Assembly (NCBI RefSeq): GCF_014196515.1
Contig: NZ_JACIDV010000004.1
Location: 186,001-250,000, forward strand
Direction of reading: 5' to 3'
DNA length: 64,000 nucleotides
Source: Rhizobium skierniewicense
GTDB lineage: Bacteria; Pseudomonadota; Alphaproteobacteria; Rhizobiales; Rhizobiaceae
In this document: positions 36,998 through 45,894 of the stretch, in pieces
Numbering within the stretch: the first letter of the stretch is position 1
How the letters are laid out: the number at the start of each line of letters is the position of its first letter
The notes under the pieces: model-generated
The model's database searches: none
What the model was told of the DNA's origin: nothing
Seen by the model: only the letters and a program-made list of their open reading frames with translations
Made by a program: the position numbers and the translations under genes

Positions 36998-38218
36998 ATG
37001 ACAAGATTTGACCGTGTTTCGCGGCGGGAAACGCTCGCGCTTATTTCCGGGACGATGGCCCTATTCTCAGCTCCAGGCTGGGCGAAAGCTGCCCTGAACG
37101 GACCGGATAAAACCGCCCCGAAAAGCAAGCGGCTTGTTCTTCTGGAACTGTTCGGCGGCAACGATGCCCTTAACACGCTGATACCCTATGCCGATCCGCT
37201 CTATCAGCATTATCGTCCTACCGTCGGGATTGCGCGCGATGATGTTTTGCGGCTGAACGATGATGTCGGCTTCAATCCCGCCTTTCGTGGTATCGCCAAC
37301 TTGTTCGAAAGGGGCGAACTTGCCATCATTCAGGATGTCGGTTACCCGCATCCTAACCTCTCTCATTTCGGGTCCGCCGCGATATGGGCTTCAGCCGACG
37401 GGCAGGTCCAGCGCACCAGCGAAAGCGGCTGGATCGGGCGTGTTTTGACGGCAAATCGCGCTCTTCTGCCAGTTATGGATGCCGATGGGATCATCCTTTC
37501 CGGCGATCAGGATTTGCTTAAGGGTGAAAATCTCCAAGTCCTTTCGATGACGGATAGCAAGGCCTTCCTCCAAGACAGCGCACGCATGGTCAACCCCAAG
37601 CTTGATGTGGATGGGCATCGCGCACTTGCGCATCTGCAACATCTGCTTCGGGATAAGGAGGCCATCGCCGAACGCGTTCAGGCACGGTTGAAGGGGCAGA
37701 ACCGGTTCGACGCGTGGTTCATAAAAGATAATTATCTTGGGCCACTTGATGCGCAGGTTTCGCTTCTCCTGTGGCTGATCGAAAGCGGCGTCGAAACGCC
37801 GATGTACAAACTCAGTATTTCCGGTTTCGACATGCATGCAAATCTGCGCGGCCAGCATGAGCAACTGCTTGGCACAGTCCAGTCCACTGTTCTCAATCTG
37901 CGTCAAGGCCTCATTGATATCGGTGTCTGGGATGACACCCTCATCGTCGTCCAGTCGGAATTCGGCAGGCGCCCGGAAGAAAATGCCTCTGGCGGTACCG
38001 ATCACGGCACCAGTGGGCCTGTCTTGCTTGCGGGTGGAGGACTGGCAGGCGGGGTTTACGGCGCAAGGAGCGATCTATCGAGGCTTGATGAGGAAGGCAA
38101 TCTCGGTTTTGGCGTCGATTTCCGGCAGATCTATTCGGCCATCATCCAAAAATTTTGGGGGATGACAGAAAATCCCATGGTGAAGGCCGGGTTCTCGCCG
38201 TTCCAGATAAAATTGTGA
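36998..38218 (+). CDS. DUF1501-family protein with Tat-like signal
   Basis: This 406-residue protein belongs to the DUF1501 group, which has an alkaline-phosphatase-like or sulfatase-like fold. The N-terminus TRFDRVSRRETLALISG followed by a hydrophobic stretch resembles a twin-arginine signal. Family segments are LVLLELFGGNDALNTLIPY near 46-64, YPHPNLSHFGSAAIW, and EFGRRPEENASGGTDHGTSGPVLLAGGGLAGG near 318-349. The last is the metal-ligand-like end with HG. It starts 18 bp after the DUF1800 stop, so the pair is co-transcribed and both products should be outside the cytoplasm. Confidence 0.83.
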   Translation: MTRFDRVSRRETLALISGTMALFSAPGWAKAALNGPDKTAPKSKRLVLLELFGGNDALNTLIPYADPLYQHYRPTVGIARDDVLRLNDDVGFNPAFRGIANLFERGELAIIQDVGYPHPNLSHFGSAAIWASADGQVQRTSESGWIGRVLTANRALLPVMDADGIILSGDQDLLKGENLQVLSMTDSKAFLQDSARMVNPKLDVDGHRALAHLQHLLRDKEAIAERVQARLKGQNRFDAWFIKDNYLGPLDAQVSLLLWLIESGVETPMYKLSISGFDMHANLRGQHEQLLGTVQSTVLNLRQGLIDIGVWDDTLIVVQSEFGRRPEENASGGTDHGTSGPVLLAGGGLAGGVYGARSDLSRLDEEGNLGFGVDFRQIYSAIIQKFWGMTENPMVKAGFSPFQIKL

Positions 38219-38252
38219 TCGCGCCTTTCGATAATCACTCGGGATTTTGATA

Positions 38253-40094
38253 ATGAATTTGCATCTTCAAGCACATGAAGCGCGGCCTTGCTCGCCCAAG
38301 GACTCGCAAGAGCTTGCCGCTTTCCTCAAGCCAAACCCCACGATCCTTGCCTGCCTGACACTTTACAATGAACCTGCGGAAGCTCTGGTACAGACCTTGT
38401 CCGGTCTCATCAGAAACCAGCTTGATCTGAAGCGCCGAAGGCAATCGCAAACCCCAAGCCTTGTCATCTGTATTATGCTGGATGGCGTCCGGACCCTTGA
38501 TCCGAGTACCGCCGCTTTGCTAGAGCATCTGTGCTTCGGCTCTGCGCAGCAATGGACGCTCCAAGGCAATGAACAGCCGTTGCTCATTTCGGCTATGTCT
38601 TTATCGGTCAATGATCTACTCGTCAGGCTGGGTCAGCACGCCATGCCTTGGAATGGCATGCGCATTCGTCTTTTGCTGTGCAAAAAGCCGCTCAATCGCG
38701 GCAAGCTGGATAGCCATGCCTGGTTTTTCAGAACGATTGCGCCATTGGCTGATCCCGATTTTATTGTCCAGATCGATGCAGGGTCCATTCCGGACGACCC
38801 ATGCATGGGCGCCCTGCTGGAGCACATGTCGAGGCATCCACAATGTGCGGCGGCGGCCACGCATATTCTGACGCCCTCAAAAACCGATAGCAGCCTTCTC
38901 CTCAACTGGCAGCACAATGATTTCCTCTGGAGCAAGGCAACGGATTGGCCGATCGGTCATGCGCTCGATTATATTGAGGTGGTGCCAGGGCAGTGCTGCA
39001 TGTTGCGCTGGTCCGCTCTGCGGCAATCTCCTGGAGCAGCAGCCGATCCCCTCGACATCTATCTTGGCGCGACGGAGGATGACGGCTTGCTGAGGCGCAA
39101 TCTCTATCTTGCCGAAGATCGCGTTCTCGGTCTCGCCATAGTGGAGGCGACGGGCGCCGCGATCCATTATATGCCGGCGGCCGTTGTGAAAACCGACCCG
39201 TGCACCACCCTTGATGAACTGCTACGGCAGCGACGCCGCTGGATCAACAGCACGGTCGCCGCACGCCTTACCGCAACTTCTCGCCTGCCAGATATATTAT
39301 CGTCTTCGGTCTTCGGCTGGGGGCGCAAATTCTCGATTGTTCTCTCGATTTTGTTCGGCATGTACCAGACCTTGTTGCTGCTGGTGTTGCCAGGTATGAG
39401 CATCTTCTTCTTCGCAAGGGGCGCCCGCAATGTCGCCGGCCAGTTTGCAGGCAACGCCGACATCCCAGCGCTTGAATTTGCTGCGGGAGCAGCTTTCTTC
39501 CTCTGCTGGGCGTGGATGCTCGCATCCATGCGTCAAGGCCTTGCCGAGGGTGGAATGTTTGGTAAATGGAAGGGTGCGTGGCTTTATGTGCTGCTTGCCG
39601 TCTCGGCGTTCGGCAATTTCGTGGCCGTCGCGACTGCGCCGGTAGCCGTCACACTCTTAGGAATCGTGGTGCTTGTGGTCAGTGCGGCACTCATTCGGCT
39701 GGACCGATCAATAGTATCCTATTGGCACAGATGGATGCCCTTCCAGCTTCTGCTCGCACCTGCCTTCAGCCTCTACCTGACGAGCTACGCCTTTGCCAAT
39801 ATCAGCGATGTCAGCTGGGGCACGAAAGGGCTGAGCGAGAGCAGAACCCACCCTGGCCAACACCTGCGCTGGCGCCGTATTCGGGACGCGATTTTGACGA
39901 TCTGGGCTGTGGCGAGTGCCTGTCTTGCCCTGTTCTTAGGATTGCAGACAGCTGAAATACAATCAATAATTTCGATGCTTTTCCTGGCAACATTTTATCT
40001 CCCCGCTTTCATCGCCTCGGCTTTGTTGTTGGCAAGATCGGGGTCCGCCTTCACCACGCTTTCAGTTTCCAGCATGCGGAGGAGCCCTGCCTGA
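38253..40094 (+). CDS. Chitin-synthase-like GT2 glycosyltransferase
   Basis: This 613-residue processive glycosyltransferase has the classical chitin synthase motif series. LTLYNE is near 36-41, LNRGKLDSHAWFF at 147-159, the metal-binding QIDAGSIPD at 173-181, VVPGQCCMLRW at 243-253, AEDRV at 287-291 and QRRRWINST at 326-334. At least five membrane helices follow (near 345-580). Fungal enzymes use NRKKINSHRWFF-, EDR- and QRRRW-type motifs in the same order. The likely product is a beta-1,4-linked N-acetylglucosamine or related polymer extruded across the membrane. It follows the DUF1501 gene by 34 bp. Cellulose- or NodC-like activity is the alternative. Confidence 0.85.
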   Translation: MNLHLQAHEARPCSPKDSQELAAFLKPNPTILACLTLYNEPAEALVQTLSGLIRNQLDLKRRRQSQTPSLVICIMLDGVRTLDPSTAALLEHLCFGSAQQWTLQGNEQPLLISAMSLSVNDLLVRLGQHAMPWNGMRIRLLLCKKPLNRGKLDSHAWFFRTIAPLADPDFIVQIDAGSIPDDPCMGALLEHMSRHPQCAAAATHILTPSKTDSSLLLNWQHNDFLWSKATDWPIGHALDYIEVVPGQCCMLRWSALRQSPGAAADPLDIYLGATEDDGLLRRNLYLAEDRVLGLAIVEATGAAIHYMPAAVVKTDPCTTLDELLRQRRRWINSTVAARLTATSRLPDILSSSVFGWGRKFSIVLSILFGMYQTLLLLVLPGMSIFFFARGARNVAGQFAGNADIPALEFAAGAAFFLCWAWMLASMRQGLAEGGMFGKWKGAWLYVLLAVSAFGNFVAVATAPVAVTLLGIVVLVVSAALIRLDRSIVSYWHRWMPFQLLLAPAFSLYLTSYAFANISDVSWGTKGLSESRTHPGQHLRWRRIRDAILTIWAVASACLALFLGLQTAEIQSIISMLFLATFYLPAFIASALLLARSGSAFTTLSVSSMRRSPA

Positions 40095-40192
40095 TTGGCA
40101 AAAGGCTTTGAAGCAATGCTTCGAAGGCACCTCATGCGCAGGTTTGAATTGCCATGTTTTCGATTTGTTAACCATGTTGGTTAAGAGTGTGT

Positions 40193-40219
40193 AAAGCACC
40201 ATGATTGTCGCGGTGCTTT
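40193..40219 (+). terminator. Hairpin upstream of the ParA-like gene
   Basis: AAAGCACC (40193-40200) pairs with GGTGCTTT (40212-40219). There is only a short A run after it. It may end the chitin-synthase transcript or form a leader structure for the ParA-like gene 40 bp downstream. Confidence 0.5.
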
Positions 40220-40259
40220 AAAGAGCGATGAAATCAGGCTCTAAATTCCGGGGGGCCTC

Positions 40260-40973
40260 ATGCCAGTCATCACATTTGCAAACACCAAGGGCGGCGCCGG
40301 CAAGACCACGGCCGTTCTGCTGCTTGCCACCGAACTCGCCCGCATGGGTCACCGGGTTACTGTGCTGGATGCCGATCCGCAATTGTGGATTTCGCGCTGG
40401 TCGGACATGTCGGGGCCGATGCGCAACCTGTCTATCATCTCCAATGTCACAACGGCGTCGCTGGAGACCCATATCCGCGAGAACAAATCCAATACGGATT
40501 GTTTCATCATCGATCTGCCCGGTACCAAAAATCCGCTTCTCACCATGGCGCTGGGTATCTCCGACCATGTTCTGATCCCCGTTCAGGGCTCTGCCATGGA
40601 TGCGCGTGGTGCCGCCGAAGTGATTGAGCATATCGAGTTTCTGGATCGCAAGATGGGCGTCAAGGTAGAGCATTCCGTCGTGTTGACCCGCGTCAATGCC
40701 ATGATCAGCACCCGCTCCATGCTGGTGGTGAAGGCGCTTCTGGCCGAAAAGAACGTTCGCGTTCTCAATACGCCGATTGCCGAGCGCGCAGCCTTTCGCG
40801 ATGTTTTCGACTGTGGTGGCACACTGGACTCGCTGGACTGTCGCAAGGTCAGCAATGTCGATAAGGCGCTGGAGAATGTGCGCAGTTTCGCCACCGAGGT
40901 TCTGCGTCTGATGCCGACACGCGTTATTCGCTCAGACCGCGATCTAAAATTCTTCAACCGCAGAGCCGCCTGA
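40260..40973 (+). CDS. ParA/MinD-family ATPase
   Basis: This 237-residue P-loop ATPase has a deviant Walker A, ANTKGGAGKTT, at residues 8-18. VLDADPQLWISRWSD at 39-53 carries the A' Asp, and CFIIDLPGTKN is the Walker B. This is the ParA superfamily, in which ATP-dependent dimers bind DNA or membrane to position cargo. No parB-like partner is adjacent, so it is an orphan type, possibly placing a protein complex and not segregating DNA. A strong GGGGGG-containing site precedes the ATG. Confidence 0.88.
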   Translation: MPVITFANTKGGAGKTTAVLLLATELARMGHRVTVLDADPQLWISRWSDMSGPMRNLSIISNVTTASLETHIRENKSNTDCFIIDLPGTKNPLLTMALGISDHVLIPVQGSAMDARGAAEVIEHIEFLDRKMGVKVEHSVVLTRVNAMISTRSMLVVKALLAEKNVRVLNTPIAERAAFRDVFDCGGTLDSLDCRKVSNVDKALENVRSFATEVLRLMPTRVIRSDRDLKFFNRRAA

Positions 40974-41034
40974 ATTAGGCAAGTTTTATGCGCCCGGCAG
41001 GCAGCAAAGCCGGGTGCAAAATTCTTCTTGATTT

Positions 41035-41050
41035 GGAAATGATCATTTCC
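41035..41050. promoter_or_regulatory. TetR operator 1
   Basis: GGAAATGATCATTTCC is a perfect 16-bp palindrome 13 bp before the regulator start. It occurs again, with one change, before the MFS gene. Confidence 0.85.
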
Positions 41051-41062
41051 TATATTGCCCGT

Positions 41063-41677
41063 ATGGCAAATACTGTTTCATACCCTTTGCGCCAACGCGG
41101 TCGCCCGCGCGAATTCGATGTTGATCTGGCCATCGACAAAGCCATCCGCGTGTTCTCGGAACGTGGCTTTCACGCGACGTCAGTGGGTGATCTGAGCGAA
41201 GCGATGGAATTGACACAGGGCAGTCTTTACAAGGCCTTCAAGGATAAGCGGGACATCTACATCGCTGCGTTAGAGCGCTATAGATCGGTTCAGTCTCAAC
41301 GTTTTGAGGTCGCGGTTCAGACTGGCAAGACCGGCCGGGAAAAGCTCGAAGCAGGTATGAATTTCTATGCGGATGCCTGCATTGGGATGTCAGGCGGGCA
41401 GGGTTGTCTCGTCGTCGGTGCCGCCGCTGATCTGGCCTCGCTTGATGCGGATACGGCGCGCGTCGTGCGTGGTGCCGTAGACGCACGCGAGAAAACACTC
41501 ATCCGCCTTGTGCGTGAGGGGCAGGCGGATGGTTCGGTATCGACGGCCAAAGACGCGGCGGCGCTGGCAAAGACGGCGCTGTGCATCGTCTACGGTATGC
41601 GGGTGGTCGGCAAGACCGGGCTGGCGAAGGCCGAGCTGAGTTCGGTGGTCGATATCGCCATGACGGTTTTCGACTGA
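41063..41677 (+). CDS. TetR-family transcriptional regulator
   Basis: This 204-residue regulator has an N-terminal TetR helix-turn-helix (AIRVFSERGFHATSVGDLSEAMELTQGSLYKAFKDKRDIYIAAL, about 28-72). A helical ligand-binding domain follows, resembling the AcrR/YcdC-like C-terminal domain. The start at 41063 places the palindromic operator just upstream; no clear ribosome site is seen. The same operator precedes the MFS exporter gene 48 bp downstream. This implies autoregulation and repression of the exporter, relieved by an unknown ligand. Confidence 0.9.
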   Translation: MANTVSYPLRQRGRPREFDVDLAIDKAIRVFSERGFHATSVGDLSEAMELTQGSLYKAFKDKRDIYIAALERYRSVQSQRFEVAVQTGKTGREKLEAGMNFYADACIGMSGGQGCLVVGAAADLASLDADTARVVRGAVDAREKTLIRLVREGQADGSVSTAKDAAALAKTALCIVYGMRVVGKTGLAKAELSSVVDIAMTVFD

Positions 41678-41691
41678 GTTTTGTGTATTTT

Positions 41692-41707
41692 GGAAATGAT
41701 TATTTCC
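41692..41707. promoter_or_regulatory. TetR operator 2
   Basis: GGAAATGATTATTTCC matches operator 1 at 15 of 16 positions and lies 18 bp before the MFS gene start. Confidence 0.85.
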
Positions 41708-41724
41708 TAATTTGGAGACGTGTA

Positions 41725-42954
41725 ATGACATCTAGAGTGCTTGGCGCCACGCCCGCACGGGAAGAAACGATCTCTTCCGCCATGATTTTTCTATTGGCGA
41801 GTGCCTGTGGGCTGATCGCGGCGAATATCTACTATGCCCAGCCGCTGGCCGGCCCCATTGGGGCAGAGCTTGGCCTGTCTTCCGCTGCAACGGGGTTGAT
41901 CGTAACGCTGACCCAGATCGGCTATGGATTGGGTTTGCTGTTTGTTGTGCCGCTGGGCGACCTCATCGAGAACCGGAAGCTGATCGTCACCACTGTCCTT
42001 ATGGCGGTGGCCGCGTTGATTGCAGCGGCCCTCGCACCACATGCGGTGCAGTTTCTGACAGCTGTATTTCTGGTTGGCGTCAGCTCTGTTGCGGTGCAGA
42101 TGATCGTGCCTCTGGCCGCTCATATGACCCCTGATGCGATACGCGGACGCGTGGTCGGGAGCATTATGAGCGGGCTGATGGTCGGCATCATGCTGGCGCG
42201 GCCTGTTTCCAGCGTGCTATCCGAGTTTGTGTCATGGCGCGGTGTTTTCCTGATGTCCGCTAGCGTCATGGCTGTTCTGTCGCTGGTACTCTATCGCTTG
42301 CTGCCGCGCCGGATGCCGGATGCAAAGCTTCCATACCGCGTGCTTCTTGCCTCCATGGGGAAGCTTGCTGCGAATACGCCGATTTTACAACGTAGGGCGA
42401 TCTATCAGGCGGGAATGTTTTCAGCCTTCAGCCTGTTCTGGACAGTTACACCGCTCTATCTGATCGGCCCAGCCTTCCGCTTGTCACAGAGCGAGATCGC
42501 GCTGTTTGCGCTGGCCGGTGCTGCCGGTGCCGTTGCAGCCCCGATTGCCGGGCGCTGGGCGGACCGTGGCTGGACATGGGCGGCAACCTTTTGTGCCCTG
42601 CTGGCTGGCATGGCCTCGTTTCTCATCACGCACCTGGCGCCTGAGGGCTCTCACCTTTCGTTAGCGCTTCTGGTTTTAGCGGCCATCGTGCTTGATTTTG
42701 CGGTGACGACCAATCTCGTGCTTGGACAGCGCGCCATCTTCACGCTGGGTGCAGAATTTCGCAGCCGCCTCAACGGCATTTTCATGGCGACGTTCTTCAT
42801 GGGTGGCGCTGCCGGTTCCGCTTTGGGCGGATGGGCCTATGCACATGGACACTGGACAGCCGCATCTTGGCTTGGTTTTGCCATGCCCGCCACGGCGTTC
42901 GCGTTCTTCCTGACGGAAGGCCGGAACAACAAAGTACCGCCACGTCTGGGGTAA
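41725..42954 (+). CDS. MFS transporter, probable drug or metabolite exporter
   Basis: This 409-residue transporter has twelve predicted membrane helices. The conserved loop after helix 2 reads VVPLGDLIENRKLI (motif A of the MFS), and the second-half repeat reads IAGRWADRGW. NIYYAQPLAGPIGAELGLS near the N-terminus is typical of the YnfM/YgaY-like exporter group. The ATG at 41725 follows TTTGGAGA. It is under the TetR operator directly upstream. The substrate is unknown. Confidence 0.88.
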   Translation: MTSRVLGATPAREETISSAMIFLLASACGLIAANIYYAQPLAGPIGAELGLSSAATGLIVTLTQIGYGLGLLFVVPLGDLIENRKLIVTTVLMAVAALIAAALAPHAVQFLTAVFLVGVSSVAVQMIVPLAAHMTPDAIRGRVVGSIMSGLMVGIMLARPVSSVLSEFVSWRGVFLMSASVMAVLSLVLYRLLPRRMPDAKLPYRVLLASMGKLAANTPILQRRAIYQAGMFSAFSLFWTVTPLYLIGPAFRLSQSEIALFALAGAAGAVAAPIAGRWADRGWTWAATFCALLAGMASFLITHLAPEGSHLSLALLVLAAIVLDFAVTTNLVLGQRAIFTLGAEFRSRLNGIFMATFFMGGAAGSALGGWAYAHGHWTAASWLGFAMPATAFAFFLTEGRNNKVPPRLG

Positions 42955-42966
42955 TAGGATCAAAAA

Positions 42967-42992
42967 AATGCCCGGCATTTGAGCCGGGCATT
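42967..42992 (-). terminator. Terminator between the MFS and L,D-transpeptidase genes
   Basis: AATGCCCGGC pairs with GCCGGGCATT. The A run at 42962-42968 becomes a T run on the minus strand, so it mainly serves the minus-strand gene. It could also stop the MFS transcript. Confidence 0.8.
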
Positions 42993-43011
42993 CAGACTTT
43001 TAAAATGGATC

Positions 43012-44400
43012 TTACTCGGCAAACTCTACGACCACGCCGGGTCTGACCATTTTTGCCAGTTCCGTTGCATCCCAGTTGGTCAGGCGGATACAGCCGTGAC
43101 TGTTGGTCTTGCCGATCTTGGAGGGTTCCGGTGTACCATGAATACCGTATGTGGGTTTCGACAGCGCGATCCACACTGTACCAACGGGGCCGTTGGGGCC
43201 GGGTGGTATCTGCAGGATCTGGCTATTCTGGCCCTGCTGGAAGTTGATCTTCGGATTGTAGGTGTATCCTGGATTGAGAGCGATACGCTCGACCGTATGC
43301 GTGCCGGACGGCGAAGGCGTATCCGAAGAACCGATGGTTGCCGGGTAGGCGGCAATCAACACACCGCCTTCGTCATAGGCGAAGACCTGTTTGATGCCCT
43401 TATGGGCCACGATGCGGGCGACCTGACCCTTCTTTGTATCGCCGGGGCTGACGACCTTTATGATCGTACCAGGTACGGTGAAGTCGATGCCGGGGTTGAG
43501 CTCCTTCAAGTAGGTCTCATCCATGTGGAAACGCTCAGCCAGCGCTTCGGACGTGGAGGTGTAGGCCATGGCTGGAAGCTGTGCCTTTTCCGCGTAGTCA
43601 TCGGGAATGGACGCCACATAGGGGCCAGCGGCATCGGCGGCGGTAATTGTATAATCCACGATAGCGAGACCGCCGGTATTGCGCAGGCGCTCCAGAATAT
43701 CATCCGTGTTGTTCGGATCCAGGCGGTCGCCTGTCATATCCTGCCAGGCGGCGATGGCCTTGTTGACGTTGTCACCCATCTTTCCGTCGATCACGCCGGG
43801 AGAAATGCCCTCGCGGTCCAAAAACACCTGAAGTGCGACGATTTCCTGACGAGAGCGATTAACCGGTGCCGTTACCGGCTGGTTGCGCTCGACGAGGTGG
43901 TCTGGCTGCGGGACCATGGCTGTACTGGTTTCGCCGGGAACGGGCTCACCCAGAGGACCGCTTTCGACCTGCCCAGGCCGCGATACGGAGCCGGTGTAAA
44001 CGTCGGGATCGGTACCGTCTCCACGATATTCCCTGAAGTCCCTGACGTTTGGATTACCCTGCGAGCCGTATTGCGGTTGTGGCTCACGCATCTGGCCCGG
44101 GGCTGGCGGGTAATAGTTGTCGTCCTGCTGCGGGTAATACGGATCCTGACGCATGGGTTCACGACGAGATGCGGCGCCATTGGGCATTTCGGTGGCAACC
44201 AGATTTCCGTAGCGGTCATAGTAAACCGTGCGGCCGATACTATCGCGGCTGATCACAATATCGCCACGGTCAGGCATGAACTCAAGGACGTGGCCATCGG
44301 GAGAGACCAGCATGGGTTGCTGGGCAAGGGCCTGATGGGGCGCCACCAGAGGGGTCGCCGCAAGAGCGAGAGAGAACATTGTGTTAATTAAAAGTTTCAC
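43012..44400 (-). CDS. L,D-transpeptidase (YkuD) with peptidoglycan-binding domain
   Basis: This 462-residue envelope protein starts with a signal peptide (KLLINTMFSLALAATPLVAPHQALAQ). The GTG at 44400 after AAGGGA is chosen; ATG 44424 is an alternative. A Pro/Gln/Tyr-rich linker follows. Next comes a peptidoglycan-binding repeat (IVALQVFLDREGISPGVIDGKMGDNVNKAIAAWQ, near 175-210). The YkuD domain ends with the catalytic motif IGKTNSHGCIRLTNWDA, which has the active-site Cys. Such enzymes make 3-3 cross-links or attach proteins to the wall, which is important in Agrobacterium-type polar growth. Rhizobiales carry many paralogues. Confidence 0.9.
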   Translation of the reverse strand: MKLLINTMFSLALAATPLVAPHQALAQQPMLVSPDGHVLEFMPDRGDIVISRDSIGRTVYYDRYGNLVATEMPNGAASRREPMRQDPYYPQQDDNYYPPAPGQMREPQPQYGSQGNPNVRDFREYRGDGTDPDVYTGSVSRPGQVESGPLGEPVPGETSTAMVPQPDHLVERNQPVTAPVNRSRQEIVALQVFLDREGISPGVIDGKMGDNVNKAIAAWQDMTGDRLDPNNTDDILERLRNTGGLAIVDYTITAADAAGPYVASIPDDYAEKAQLPAMAYTSTSEALAERFHMDETYLKELNPGIDFTVPGTIIKVVSPGDTKKGQVARIVAHKGIKQVFAYDEGGVLIAAYPATIGSSDTPSPSGTHTVERIALNPGYTYNPKINFQQGQNSQILQIPPGPNGPVGTVWIALSKPTYGIHGTPEPSKIGKTNSHGCIRLTNWDATELAKMVRPGVVVEFAE

Positions 44401-44557
44401 GATTCTGCGATCCCTTGGGTTCATCCCCAATACACACACGTTAATCTTGACCCTATTGTGAAAAAGGTGAATTCGAAGTTAACGCAATCTTAATTTCACG
44501 ACGCAGTGATCGCTTTTGTGTGATCGCCATGTCGTTGAGTGAGTGAAGGAACAGTCC

Positions 44558-45388
44558 ATGCGCGCGCTGCAAGCCGGAAAATCCCCCACGATACTTCTAG
44601 ATGAGACGTCCGTTTTCGATATCGGCTCCTGCATTGTGGACGATGTCGATATTGCTCCGGGCAGGGCCATTCCCAACGATGATGATCCCAGGATCGACCA
44701 TTCTCTCGAAGGATTTATGTTCACCTGCGGCCCTGACCATATTCGTCATCCTGAGCCGATGGTGAAGGGCGGAAAATATCCTTTGCACGGCTCGTTCTCG
44801 TCTCACCCCGCCGAGGTTGTCAGTTGGGTGGTCTCTGACGGTAATGCACAGGCAACGGCAAGGGTTCCCGTGAGACTTGCAGATGGTGGGACAGCGCTTT
44901 TGGAACGCGAGTGGCGCATCGATGGTGCAAGTGGTGAGATTAGCCTCAACGATATCGTGACCAACACAGGTGACAATGAACGGCCTGTTTTCCAGATGTA
45001 TCACATGAATGTCGGCGCAAGACTGTTCGATGACGGCGTAAAACTATCAGGCGCGATGTTTGACGGCGGCGGCTTTGGATGGCGCTTCGGGGAAGAGCCG
45101 GGTGGCGTTTTCTGCGTGCCGGCGGGTGAGGGTAGAGAGGGATGGGCGGACATGACGCTGGGGCCGATCGCAGCCATCGGTGGGCGGACGCTCAAAGTCT
45201 CATTCCGCACCGACACACTGCCCTATCTTCAGATGTGGCGCAACCAGAGTGACCCGGCTCATGTCATGGGAATAGAGCCCGTTTCGCATCGTTGGGTGGA
45301 TCGCGACGAGCTGGAGGCTGCAGGAGAGTTCAACATGCTGAAACCCGGTGAAAGCCGCTCTTACGGTTTGCGGTTTTCCATTCTCTAG
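44558..45388 (+). CDS. DUF4432 / aldose 1-epimerase-like protein
   Basis: This 276-residue protein has the galactose mutarotase-like beta-sandwich of DUF4432. Features include KYPLHGSFSSHPAEV with the conserved His, LLEREWRIDGASGEISLNDIVTNTGD, FQMYHMNVGARLFDDG near 145-160, and a final MGIEPVSHRW motif near 240-249. It may change the anomeric form of a sugar or bind one. ATG 44558 after GAAGGA is chosen over an in-frame GTG at 44543. It diverges from the transpeptidase gene. Confidence 0.75.
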   Translation: MRALQAGKSPTILLDETSVFDIGSCIVDDVDIAPGRAIPNDDDPRIDHSLEGFMFTCGPDHIRHPEPMVKGGKYPLHGSFSSHPAEVVSWVVSDGNAQATARVPVRLADGGTALLEREWRIDGASGEISLNDIVTNTGDNERPVFQMYHMNVGARLFDDGVKLSGAMFDGGGFGWRFGEEPGGVFCVPAGEGREGWADMTLGPIAAIGGRTLKVSFRTDTLPYLQMWRNQSDPAHVMGIEPVSHRWVDRDELEAAGEFNMLKPGESRSYGLRFSIL

Positions 45389-45507
45389 ATCGCCTTTCAA
45401 TTGGAAAGCCATATCATTGACGCACAGGATTTAACCCCTTACACCGGGTGCGAAATTTGGAGCGGCACGGCTTTAGAAAGACCGGATTGCCGTCGTCATC
45501 GGAGGAC

Positions 45508-45852
45508 ATGAGAATGGATATCAGGCGTATCGACGACGAATATTCCGTAACCGGTCAGATCAGCGTAGCCGATCTCGACGAGGTCAAGGCGCTCGGTTTC
45601 AAGTCTATCGTCTGCCATCGTCCGGATGGTGAAGAAGACGGCCAGCCCATTTTTGCCGATATTGCCGAACGGGCACAAGAACTGGGCATTGCCATCGCGC
45701 ATGTGCCAGTGGGACGCTTCGGCGTGGATGCCGATGCTGTGACCGGCATGGTCGATGCGCTGGATGAGTTTCAGCGCCCGATGCTTGGATTTTGCCGTTC
45801 CGGTGCGCGTTCGACTGCAATCTACGAAAAGACACATCATATCCGTGGCTGA
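45508..45852 (+). CDS. DUF442/TIGR01244-type phosphatase-fold protein
   Basis: This 114-residue protein has the strand-helix pattern of the beta-lactamase-hydrolase-like phosphatase family (DDEYSVTGQISVADLDEVKALGFKSIVCHRPDGE). The phosphate loop LGFCRSGARSTAIYE is near residues 92-106. In rhizobia the domain also occurs fused to metallo-beta-lactamase or sulfide-oxidation proteins, and a role in sulfur or cysteine metabolism has been proposed. ATG 45508 has GGAGG 5 bases upstream. It lies 42 bp before the RidA gene, perhaps in one operon. Confidence 0.8.
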   Translation: MRMDIRRIDDEYSVTGQISVADLDEVKALGFKSIVCHRPDGEEDGQPIFADIAERAQELGIAIAHVPVGRFGVDADAVTGMVDALDEFQRPMLGFCRSGARSTAIYEKTHHIRG

Positions 45853-45894
45853 GTTTCAGCCATCTATACAAGACGACCAACAGGAGTTTTCAGC

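Noticed and set aside
42979..44391. 470-codon plus-strand frame opposite the L,D-transpeptidase
   Set aside because: The minus strand carries the YkuD and peptidoglycan-binding motifs; the plus frame has none.
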